Shown piece after piece: positions 1 to 6,914 of a DNA stretch of 64,000 nt. A model generated the notes under the pieces. It saw nothing but the letters and a program-made list of their open reading frames with translations. It was not told the origin of the DNA and made no database searches. Origin of the DNA: Phycisphaerae bacterium RAS2 (lineage in GTDB: Bacteria > Planctomycetota > Phycisphaerae > UBA1845 > UTPLA1); assembly GCA_007753915.1 (NCBI GenBank), contig CP036352.1:1054001-1118000 (forward strand), read 5' to 3'. Positions within the stretch are counted from its first letter, which is position 1; each line of letters begins with the position of its first letter. The translations under genes were made by a program, and so were the position numbers.

Positions 1-986
1 TTCTCTGTCACGCCGAGGTCGCGGATCAAACGCGCCTGGCGCGCCAGCGGCAGTTCGCCGATTTCCCCGCGCACCTGCTCCACCCACGCTGCGTCGGGTG
101 TGACCGGCACGAGATCGGGATCGGGGAAGTAGCGATAGTCGTGCGACTCCTCCTTGCCGCGCTGAAACTCCGTCACCTCGCGCTCGTCGTCCCAGCCGAA
201 GTTCATCTTGCCGAGCTTGTCGAGCGTGTAATCGTGGTCGGCCTCCCACGCAGCTGTCTGCCGCTTGATCTCGTATTCCACGGCCAGCCGCACCGAGCGG
301 AAGCTGTTGAGATTCTTGATTTCGCTAATCGGCGTGCGGTATTCGCGGCCGTCGTGCGTGATGGCGAGGTTCACGTTCGGCTCAAAACGCATCTGTCCCT
401 TCTGCATGTTGGCTTCGCTGACGCCGAGAAACTTGACGAGTCGCTGCAGCTCGACGGCGAAGGCGTAGCACTCGTCGGCGGATGCGAGGTCGGGCTGGGT
501 GACGATTTCGAGCAGCGGCGTGCCGGCGCGATTGAGATCGACGCGTGAGTGGTCGACGCCTTCGTGCAGGTTCTTGCCGGCGTCTTCTTCGAGATGCGCG
601 CGGATGATGCCGATGCGGCGCATGGGAGCTTTGCCGCCGCCGTCGAGGCCATCAGCGGGCGTTGGAACTTCAAAGACGCCGTTAAACGAGAGCGGCAGGT
701 CGTACTGGCTGATCTGATAATTCTTCGGCAAGTCGGGGTAAAAGTAGCTCTTGCGATCCCACTTCGTGAACGGCGCGATCTTGCACCCCAGTGCCAGCGC
801 CGCGCGCACGGCCAACTCGTACGCGCGGCGGTTCATCACCGGCAGCGAGCCGGGCAGGCCGAGGCAGACCGGGCACACGCGCGAGTTCGGCTCGGCGGCG
901 AACTCCAGCGGGCAGGCGCAAAACAGCTTCGTGCGCGTCGCAAGCTGGACGTGGATCTCCATGCCGATGATGGGGCGGATTTGCAT
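1..986 (-). CDS. gatB: Asp-tRNA(Asn)/Glu-tRNA(Gln) amidotransferase subunit B, 3' end cut by window edge
   Basis: GatB of the GatCAB complex, which converts mischarged Glu-tRNA(Gln) or Asp-tRNA(Asn) to the amide form in the cytoplasm. The first 328 codons are present. The N-terminus MQIRPIIGMEIHVQLATRTK is the classic GatB opening, followed by the Cys cluster FCACP...CPVCLGLPG (zinc site) and the kinase-like stretches GIIRAHLEEDAGK, SRVDLNRAGTPLLEIV and SHDYRYFPDPDL. The ATG at 986 is chosen because the conserved family sequence starts there. The C-terminal helical and YqeY domains lie beyond base 1. gatA and gatC are not in the window. Family assignment is secure from the motifs. Confidence 0.96.
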   Translation of the reverse strand, partial: MQIRPIIGMEIHVQLATRTKLFCACPLEFAAEPNSRVCPVCLGLPGSLPVMNRRAYELAVRAALALGCKIAPFTKWDRKSYFYPDLPKNYQISQYDLPLSFNGVFEVPTPADGLDGGGKAPMRRIGIIRAHLEEDAGKNLHEGVDHSRVDLNRAGTPLLEIVTQPDLASADECYAFAVELQRLVKFLGVSEANMQKGQMRFEPNVNLAITHDGREYRTPISEIKNLNSFRSVRLAVEYEIKRQTAAWEADHDYTLDKLGKMNFGWDDEREVTEFQRGKEESHDYRYFPDPDLVPVTPDAAWVEQVRGEIGELPLARQARLIRDLGVTE

Positions 987-1002
987 GGCGGGATTCTAAG
1001 GG

Positions 1003-1296
1003 CTATTGGCCCTGAATTGGATGCTTCGACGGCACCGGTGTTCCGCACTCGGGGCAGATGCCGCTTTGGTTGCCGGTGAGGTTGTAACCGCATTGGGAGC
1101 AATGCGAGGAACTGGGATGGATGATGAGAATCTCTCGCATGATAGGCAAGAGCAAAAACAGAACGGCGGCAGCAATATGCGGCACATCCCAAGTGGATGC
1201 CAGTTTCAAGAGTGAGTTGCAATGACTGCATCGCCAAGCTCCACCGAAGCGAAACCAGACGCGAGTTCTGTGATGGCAGAAGGGGCATGATGCCAT
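1003..1296 (-). CDS. small membrane zinc-ribbon protein
   Basis: A 97-residue protein with two Cys-pair modules. CPFC near the N-terminus pairs with CSHC around residue 24, and the C-terminal module reads CSQCGYNLTGNQSGICPECG. Between them lies one hydrophobic segment (AAAVLFLLLPIM), so a single-pass membrane protein with zinc ribbons on one side is likely. It ends 6 bases before the cinA stop region and is downstream of cinA on the same strand. The C-terminal ribbon is shared with two other proteins in this window (29758 and 30409). Function unknown; this ribbon type is common at the ends of planctomycete membrane proteins. Confidence 0.7.
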   Translation of the reverse strand: MASCPFCHHRTRVWFRFGGAWRCSHCNSLLKLASTWDVPHIAAAVLFLLLPIMREILIIHPSSSHCSQCGYNLTGNQSGICPECGTPVPSKHPIQGQ

Positions 1297-1302
1297 GACG
1301 CT

Positions 1303-2778
1303 TTATCTCGCCAACGTCAAACGCAGCAGATTGATTGCCGCCTTGGCGGTGCGGTCGCGGATTTCGTCCCGGGTGAACGACTCGCCGATGCGGAGTTCTT
1401 TAACGGTGACACGGTAATCGGAACCAGGCGTTCGCTCATGTTCGAACGGCCGCGCGGGCTGAAGCCCGCGGTTCGTTGTGGCCCCGTGGCTCGTTGGTTC
1501 CTGTCGCTCTGCCATCGCGATGTAAACCAGTCCGACGGGTTTGTCGGGCGTGCCGCCGGTGGGGCCGGCGATGCCGGTGGCGGAGAGGGCGAAGTCGGTG
1601 CCGGCGAGCCGGCGGCAGTTGGCGGCCATGGCCTCGGCGACTTCGGCGCTGACGGCCCCGTGCGCGGCGAGGAGGTCGGCGGGGATTTCGAGCAGCCGCT
1701 GCTTGGCGTCATTCGAGTAGGTCACGAACGATTGAATGAAGTAGGCGCTGCTGCCGGGCACGTCGGTGAGGCGCTTGGCGATGAGGCCGCCGGTGCAGGA
1801 CTCGGCCGTGGCGATGGTTTTTCTCTGCGCGATGAGCAGGCGGGCGACGGCGTCGGAGAGGGTATCGTCGCCTTCGCCGAAGACGGCAATGCCGAGTCGG
1901 CGGCGGATGTCGTCGGCGTCGGCGTCGAGCAGGGCGCGGGCGTCGGCTTCGGAGTCGGCGCGGGCATTGATGCGGATGGAGATGATCATGTCGGCGGCGC
2001 TGGTGCCGACGGTGGGGTTGCGGCCGCGGGCCATGAGATCGGCGATTTTCTCGCCGACTTCGGCTTCGGGCATGCCGAAGGTGCGGAGGGTTCGCTGGAG
2101 GATGACGGCGGCATGTCGCGCAGGCGTTGGACCCTCACCCCGGCCCTCTCCTCGCCACGGCGAGTCACTTGGCGCGACCTGGGAGGGAGAGGGTGTGGAA
2201 CCCGGTCCCTTACGGTCGCGGCTCGGATCAATGGGGCGGCTCGGAACGGCGGCGATGCGGTGAATTGCGGCGCGGATCGCGGGGAGGACGTCGCGAGCGA
2301 ACATGGTCTTCATCTCGCGCGGGACGCCGGGCATGACGAAGACGATTGACTTTTTCAGGCGGCCGGTCATGCCGGGTGCGGTGCCGCAGGTGTTGTCGAT
2401 GGGGCTGAAGCCGGCGGGGATCATGGCCTGCACGCGATTCTGCGGGTGCATGGGGCGGTTCCGGCTGGCGAAGAAGGCCTCGACGGCGGCGAAGCAATCG
2501 GGACGGAATTCGAGCGGCACTTCGGCTGCGTCGGCGAGGGCCTGGCGCGTGAGATCGTCGACGGTGGGGCCGAGGCCGCCGGTGATGATCAGCAATTCGG
2601 CCTCGTCGGCGGCTTCGCGGATGGCGCGGACGATCGGGGCGAGGTCGTCGGGCACGGTGACGTGGCGATCGCACTCGATGCCGACGGCGGCGAGCTGCTG
2701 CGCGAGCCACGCGGCGTTGGTGTCGACGGTTTGGCCCATCGTGAGCTCGGTGCCGATGCTGAGGAGGTGGGCGTTCAT
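1303..2778 (-). CDS. cinA: CinA family nicotinamide mononucleotide deamidase / competence-damage protein, with two repeat-derived insertions
   Basis: N-terminal MoCF-like (COG1058) domain with the motifs ITGGLGPTVDDLT and MPGVPREMKTMF, and a C-terminal PncC-type amidohydrolase domain with ESCTGGLIAKRLTDVPGSS, YSNDAKQRLL and ATGIAGPTGGTPDKPVGLVY. The family acts in pyridine-nucleotide recycling. At 491 residues it is about 70 longer than usual (about 415-425). The excess lies in two low-complexity stretches, around 2115-2232 and 1436-1505, whose DNA consists of palindromic repeats read in frame. Both insertions avoid the catalytic motifs, so the enzyme may still work. Its ATG overlaps the stop of the upstream membrane-protein gene (ATGA at 2778-2775), implying translational coupling. 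Confidence 0.93.
   Translation of the reverse strand: MNAHLLSIGTELTMGQTVDTNAAWLAQQLAAVGIECDRHVTVPDDLAPIVRAIREAADEAELLIITGGLGPTVDDLTRQALADAAEVPLEFRPDCFAAVEAFFASRNRPMHPQNRVQAMIPAGFSPIDNTCGTAPGMTGRLKKSIVFVMPGVPREMKTMFARDVLPAIRAAIHRIAAVPSRPIDPSRDRKGPGSTPSPSQVAPSDSPWRGEGRGEGPTPARHAAVILQRTLRTFGMPEAEVGEKIADLMARGRNPTVGTSAADMIISIRINARADSEADARALLDADADDIRRRLGIAVFGEGDDTLSDAVARLLIAQRKTIATAESCTGGLIAKRLTDVPGSSAYFIQSFVTYSNDAKQRLLEIPADLLAAHGAVSAEVAEAMAANCRRLAGTDFALSATGIAGPTGGTPDKPVGLVYIAMAERQEPTSHGATTNRGLQPARPFEHERTPGSDYRVTVKELRIGESFTRDEIRDRTAKAAINLLRLTLAR
1443..1480. repeat. palindromic repeat inserted in frame in cinA (C-terminal domain)
   Basis: A perfect 8-bp inverted repeat, CGCGGGCT-GA-AGCCCGCG at 1453-1470, sits in a segment translated as NRGLQPARP, where the CinA family normally has a short loop before the final helices. 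This kind of GC-rich hairpin occurs in other genomes as dispersed REP-like units. That it is an insertion is inferred from the extra protein length. Confidence 0.6.
2131..2226. repeat. REP-like element inserted in frame in cinA (interdomain)
   Basis: The segment starts ACCCTCACCCCGGCCCTCTC, has a complementary-looking arm GGGAGGGAGAGGGTG about 60 bases later, and ends in TCCCTTACGGTCGCGGCTCG. It is translated on the minus strand as a Pro/Gly/Arg-rich tract containing SRDRKGPGS and WRGEGRGEG, unlike any CinA sequence. The GCGACCGT...AGGGA end resembles the unit at 56566-56583. Confidence 0.65.
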
Positions 2779-4538
2779 GGAAATTGTTGGGGCTGAACAT
2801 CTCCGTTCATCGGATTTGCTGCCCCAAGTCCCCTTAGATTCTTGACAGCAATACTGTTGGCGAGCGTTTCCTGGAATTCTCTGTCAAATGCATGTTGTTG
2901 GCGGTACGCCGCAAATGTCAAACACGCTCCGACGAGCCAGGCCCTCGCGGCAACTGCGAACGTAACACGACGTGTCGCCGTCGTAAGCACGGTGCATGTA
3001 ATTACGACCAGTAGTAAGAGCGAGCCGACGACTGGAGCGACTCCAAACCCGAAGTCCAGTGTGCGCAACACCGGCCATAATCGTCTATCCGGTTCGAGGC
3101 TCAGCACGAATAGAATGCTGGATATGATAGCAGTGTAGGTAGCGATCGATAATCCAGAGCGCGCACCCGACAGCCATGAAGCGGCGGCAACCACGAAAAC
3201 CGCGGAGAAGGCGACTTCGAATCCCAACCGAACGACGAAACCCTCGCTCGATCCAATTTGTTTTAGTAGAAATGGCGATTGGGGAATGCAGTAGTAGATT
3301 ATGAATGGCACAAGAATCAATATCCACCACTGAATGGCGTCCGGTCCTCCATGAACCTCGGTGCGTGATAGTCCCGCGGATGATGGAAAAGGGCGAATCC
3401 TGAACATTGCCATGAGACATCGACAAAGAATCACAGCGAGGAACCCTGCGGCGACGGCGGCAAGTTCGATGCAGGTTACAAACCAGTATAGGCGATTGCT
3501 TGTAGCCGCGTTCGACCCTATGGGCGCCTTGTAGAGATCCACGAGGTCGATCACGGTTGCGCGGGCGTGAAATTCGTCGCGGAGTTTGCTCGGCCTGTGG
3601 TGGTGGGGCGCGGCGGTGTAGAAGTCGGCCGCGCGGACATCGGTGAGCAGTTCGGCAGCGAGGAGGCGGGTGGCGTAGTCGCGTTCGTTGTCGATCAGGC
3701 CCATGTACGCGCGGTCGAGCCATTGGCGGATGGTTTCGGCTTGTGCGAGGTGGCCGGCGGTATGCAGCTCGCGGGCCAGCGCGGTGAACGTGGCGTGAAT
3801 CGTCGGCAGGGCGGCGTAGTGCTCGCGGATGTCAAAGTGGCGGTAGTTTCGCACGCACGAGGCGATGACATCCTGCCGGCGGATCGCGGTTTTCAACACA
3901 TCGCGCCAGGCATCGTGCAGCGTATCGTTGTAAAGCGTCGCCGTCGTCGCTGGCGGTTGCACGTCGAGGATGCGCGAAATTGAATCGTAACGGGCGAGTG
4001 GCGTTGATGATGGTGGCGATGCCGACGACGTGGACGGTGGCGGCGGCGAGTTGCCCGATGGCGATGCTGTGGGCGACGGTGATGGATCTGCGTTCGCTTC
4101 GGCGCGATCGCGGAGCCAGGCGTAGGCCAGCCGCGCGACAAGATTGAACGTCGCGGCGTCCTCGGCGGGCGCGAGTCGCGCGACGGCGTCGGTGGCTGAA
4201 AGCTTTCCGCGCTGCACGGCATCGACGGCGTAGATGAGCTGCGCGGTGCCGGCGCGCGGCCGGGCGTCGGGCAGCGAGGGCATCTTGCGTTCGAGCTGCG
4301 CGAAGAGTCCGGCCCACGTGATCGAGCCGGGAGGGGCGGCAGCGCCCTCGCGCGAGGCGTCGTCGATGCGCTCGAGTTCCCACCCGAGCATGCCGCCGAG
4401 CAGGCTTTCGGGCCGTGTCAATTGATAAATAAAAACGGCGCTGACGATTGCCGCCAGCGCCGCGTAGAAGATGTTTCGTTTCCAGCCGAGCCACGCGGGA
4501 ACGGGAACGTTCGCCGCGTTTCGATCATTCCGGGTCAT
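2775..4538 (-). CDS. unknown multi-spanning membrane protein
   Basis: A 587-residue protein with no domain I recognise. One membrane segment lies near residue 22-40 (IFYAALAAIVSAVFIYQL). A soluble helical region of about 280 residues follows, with a Pro/Ser-rich stretch near residue 150-185. A C-terminal block of about six hydrophobic segments starts at LYWFVTCIELAAVAAGFLAV. The start is placed at 4538, where MTRNDRN begins; an open frame extends to 4745 but antisense to or within the neighbouring lipoprotein gene. The chosen ATG lies inside a dispersed repeat copy (4521-4555), so both the start and the N-terminal residues are repeat-derived. The stop overlaps cinA by 4 bases. Start confidence is moderate. 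Confidence 0.72.
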   Translation of the reverse strand: MTRNDRNAANVPVPAWLGWKRNIFYAALAAIVSAVFIYQLTRPESLLGGMLGWELERIDDASREGAAAPPGSITWAGLFAQLERKMPSLPDARPRAGTAQLIYAVDAVQRGKLSATDAVARLAPAEDAATFNLVARLAYAWLRDRAEANADPSPSPTASPSGNSPPPPSTSSASPPSSTPLARYDSISRILDVQPPATTATLYNDTLHDAWRDVLKTAIRRQDVIASCVRNYRHFDIREHYAALPTIHATFTALARELHTAGHLAQAETIRQWLDRAYMGLIDNERDYATRLLAAELLTDVRAADFYTAAPHHHRPSKLRDEFHARATVIDLVDLYKAPIGSNAATSNRLYWFVTCIELAAVAAGFLAVILCRCLMAMFRIRPFPSSAGLSRTEVHGGPDAIQWWILILVPFIIYYCIPQSPFLLKQIGSSEGFVVRLGFEVAFSAVFVVAAASWLSGARSGLSIATYTAIISSILFVLSLEPDRRLWPVLRTLDFGFGVAPVVGSLLLLVVITCTVLTTATRRVTFAVAARAWLVGACLTFAAYRQQHAFDREFQETLANSIAVKNLRGLGAANPMNGDVQPQQFP

Positions 4539-4555
4539 GACTGGCCCGGCTCGGA
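4521..4555 (-). repeat. dispersed repeat, family A, partial copy supplying a start codon
   Basis: Read on the minus strand the copy begins TCCGAGCCGGGCCAGTCATG and continues ACCCGGAATG. The copies at 29568 and 31050 share TCCGAGCCGGG, CAGTCATG and CCCGGAATG. Only about the first 30 bases of the unit match; beyond that the sequence becomes the unrelated coding region. A second short TCCGAGCCGGGC occurs just upstream (about 4565-4576). Confidence 0.75.
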
Positions 4556-4596
4556 CCGCATCGTGCCCGGCTCGGACATTCGAAGATTCTCCGGAA

Positions 4597-5406
4597 TCAG
4601 CCCGCTTTTCGCTTCGTTCGGCTTTGCGGTGCTTTCTTCTGCTTGACATCCGGGTGATGCTCGGGCGGCGTGTAGTGGAACGGTGAGAGGGCCGACCTGC
4701 GGCACTGCCGGACGATACGTTGGACCAATCTGGGCGCGTTGTCAATCGTTTCGTGGGTCACGCCCTGGCTGGTGACTTCCTCGCGCAGGGTCTGTCCTGT
4801 GACTTCGCGGCGATCCCAGTAATCGTCGTACCAGTAGTAGGGATGCTCTTCGGCGATGTTTGAGCCGCGCGTCGACACCATGTCGCTGCCCCAGCGCTTC
4901 GAGTCGGGATTGGTCTGGTTGTAGTTGCGGACGCGCAGCGCGTTGTGGCCGATGGGCGTTTGCATGGGCTTGCAATGATCGTCCGCATCGCCGCGCTCCT
5001 GGGCGTTGTGCGGCCAATCCTTGTTGAAGGCGTCGAGCGTGTAAACCGCCTCGATGTGTTTCATCTTGTGCTGCTGCGCGTAGTGGCGAACCACCTGCGT
5101 AGCGAGAAACGCGCCGTGGCCGTGGCCGACGAGAATGACTTCTTCGTCGGGCTTGGCATCGATGTCGACGACGATGCGGAGCCAGTCGTCGGGCGTGTAC
5201 ATTTTCGCGTTGATTTCCTGTGCGACGAGTTGATTGCGGACGTATTCAAGCCCGTCGGACTCCTCGTCGGCCGTGCCCTCGATGAGATAGACGCGCGGGC
5301 CGGTGTACGACCACTTCTCGGGCTTGTGGCAGCCGACGGCGGCGGTCACGCCGAGCGCGAGAACCGCCAAACAAGCGTAGCGATGAGTGCGATGAATCCC
5401 CAGCAT
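4597..5406 (-). CDS. lipoprotein with alpha/beta-hydrolase-like fold lacking the serine nucleophile
   Basis: A 269-residue protein with a signal peptide (RYACLAVLALGVTAAVGC) ending in a lipobox Cys near residue 26, so it is probably anchored at a membrane. The middle has the strand-turn-helix EEVILVGHGHGAFLATQVV, placed like a nucleophile elbow, but the usual G-x-S-x-G reads G-H-G-H-G. The following segment HIEAVYTLDAF would be the next strand. The C-terminus is basic (Lys/Arg-rich). If the fold is right, catalysis is doubtful. The product is unrecognised beyond this. It lies upstream of the membrane protein and cinA on the same strand, separated by a repeat. Confidence 0.75.
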   Translation of the reverse strand: MLGIHRTHRYACLAVLALGVTAAVGCHKPEKWSYTGPRVYLIEGTADEESDGLEYVRNQLVAQEINAKMYTPDDWLRIVVDIDAKPDEEVILVGHGHGAFLATQVVRHYAQQHKMKHIEAVYTLDAFNKDWPHNAQERGDADDHCKPMQTPIGHNALRVRNYNQTNPDSKRWGSDMVSTRGSNIAEEHPYYWYDDYWDRREVTGQTLREEVTSQGVTHETIDNAPRLVQRIVRQCRRSALSPFHYTPPEHHPDVKQKKAPQSRTKRKAG

Positions 5407-5621
5407 GTGTCTCCCCCCTTTGGAAACGCGGAAACGTCAAGAAATCGAAATGCCGAAACGACGCGACTTCAAGACGCCCGTGTCGATTGTATGCCGCCGG
5501 CGCAGGGCGAATCAATGATTTGATATCGCAACGGTGCGATAATCCGCGTCACCGCCGGCTCGAAGCAACAAGCGTCCGAGTCAGCTCTGCTGATTGGCGG
5601 GGTCTGGTTCGCGCGGATGAG

Positions 5622-6752
5622 TTATCGGTTCGCGTCCAGTTTGAGTGTCTTTCCACGCGCGGCCAGTGATCGATACACAGCGAGGTGCTGTTGAACCATT
5701 TGGCTGACCTGATGCTCGGCCCGGCAGACGTTCTGCGCCTCGGTCCCGAGCCGGCGAGCGGTGGCGCGATCCTGCGTCATTCGCTCGAGGTACTCTGCCA
5801 GTCGAAACTCATCGCTCTCGGGAAACAGCAGCGCTGATTGGCCGTGGCGGAGCGATTCGATCGGGCCGTTCTCGGGGGCGACAATCGCCAGGCCCGCCGC
5901 CATGGCCTCGATGACTTCTTCGCACCAGCGACCGTCCCAGTGCGGGACGCAGAACACATCGGCGGATTGCAGGACGGATCGAATCGGATCGACGCGCCCG
6001 ACAAAAATGACATTTGAGGCAATTCCCAATGCGCCCGCGAGCTGCCGCAGAGCCGGCTCGGCCGGACCCTTGCCCGCAAGAAAGAGCATCGCCCGCGGCT
6101 GGGTGGCTAGCAAACGCTTCAGTGCGCGCAGCAGCAATTCAACGCGCGCCCCGGGGGTCAGCCGACCTGCGAAGACCAGGGCGACCTCGGCCGACTCGTC
6201 ATCGAACGCGGCAACCCGATCCGCCGCTGGAACGCCAAGCGGCGCGATCTCGATGCGCGGCGCGACGTGAACCGTGGACAACCTCCGAGCGATCGGCGGC
6301 GTCGGTGCGAGAATGGTGGGTGGGTGTTCGAGTTTGACTCCCAGGTGCGGCAGGGCGTGAGATTCGGCGCCGTCGAGCGTCAGGACCACCGCGCCGTCTC
6401 GTCCGGCGATGACCTCGGCCGCGATCAGCAGCGACCGCGGGCCGAAACCGTGCGCGATGACCGGCCCGGGGGACTTTGAGGCGGCGAGCCGCTCGCGGAT
6501 GCGGGCGACGGTTCGACGTGTCTGCGCGCGGCGGGTGAGCCAGTTGCCCTGCTCGTGGGTCAGGAGTGTTCCGGAGCCGGCGGGCGGGATAGGGAGTTTG
6601 CGGCCCGCGGGCAAGACGAGGAGCGTTTCGACCGCGGCATCGACCAGCCCCAATTGCAGGTAGCGCAGGCTGTGGGGGCAGGCATACGCCCACTCGTCAT
6701 CGAAGATGTGGCAGACGCAGAGGCGCGGCTCGGATGTCGTTGATTCCGGCAT
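5622..6752 (-). CDS. family 4-type glycosyltransferase (GT-B fold)
   Basis: A 376-residue transferase with the Rossmann-like motifs of GT group 1: ALVFAGRLTPGARVELLLRAL, MLFLAGKGPAEPALRQL, VIFVGRVDPIRSVLQSADVF and the donor-binding E-x7-E region EEVIEAMAAGLAIVAPENG. It would move a sugar from a nucleotide donor to an acceptor that the sequence does not reveal, in the cytoplasm or at the inner membrane face. The start at 6752 is preferred over 6818 because AGGA sits 6 bases upstream. It is transcribed divergently from the RpiB-DeoC gene, and no other cell-envelope sugar genes adjoin it. Confidence 0.88.
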   Translation of the reverse strand: MPESTTSEPRLCVCHIFDDEWAYACPHSLRYLQLGLVDAAVETLLVLPAGRKLPIPPAGSGTLLTHEQGNWLTRRAQTRRTVARIRERLAASKSPGPVIAHGFGPRSLLIAAEVIAGRDGAVVLTLDGAESHALPHLGVKLEHPPTILAPTPPIARRLSTVHVAPRIEIAPLGVPAADRVAAFDDESAEVALVFAGRLTPGARVELLLRALKRLLATQPRAMLFLAGKGPAEPALRQLAGALGIASNVIFVGRVDPIRSVLQSADVFCVPHWDGRWCEEVIEAMAAGLAIVAPENGPIESLRHGQSALLFPESDEFRLAEYLERMTQDRATARRLGTEAQNVCRAEHQVSQMVQQHLAVYRSLAARGKTLKLDANR

Positions 6753-6798
6753 GACGAATCCTGCTTGTGTCGCGTCGCGGGCCGGCGAGGGACGTGAC

Positions 6799-6827
6799 TT
6801 GGGCCGCCCGACTATCAAGTATAAGAT
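6799..6827 (+). promoter_or_regulatory. candidate sigma70-type promoter for the rpiB-deoC fusion
   Basis: TTGGGC at 6799-6804 and TAAGAT at 6822-6827 with a 17-base spacer (or TATAAG at 6820 with 15), about 85 bases before the ATG at 6915. Assigned by consensus only. Confidence 0.35.
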
Positions 6828-6914
6828 GGGTCGCGCGGGATGCGCCGGGGAAATCGGTTTGAATTTCGGGCGGCATCACCCGCCGATCGCACGTCGCGGC
6901 CCGGTGGAACACGC

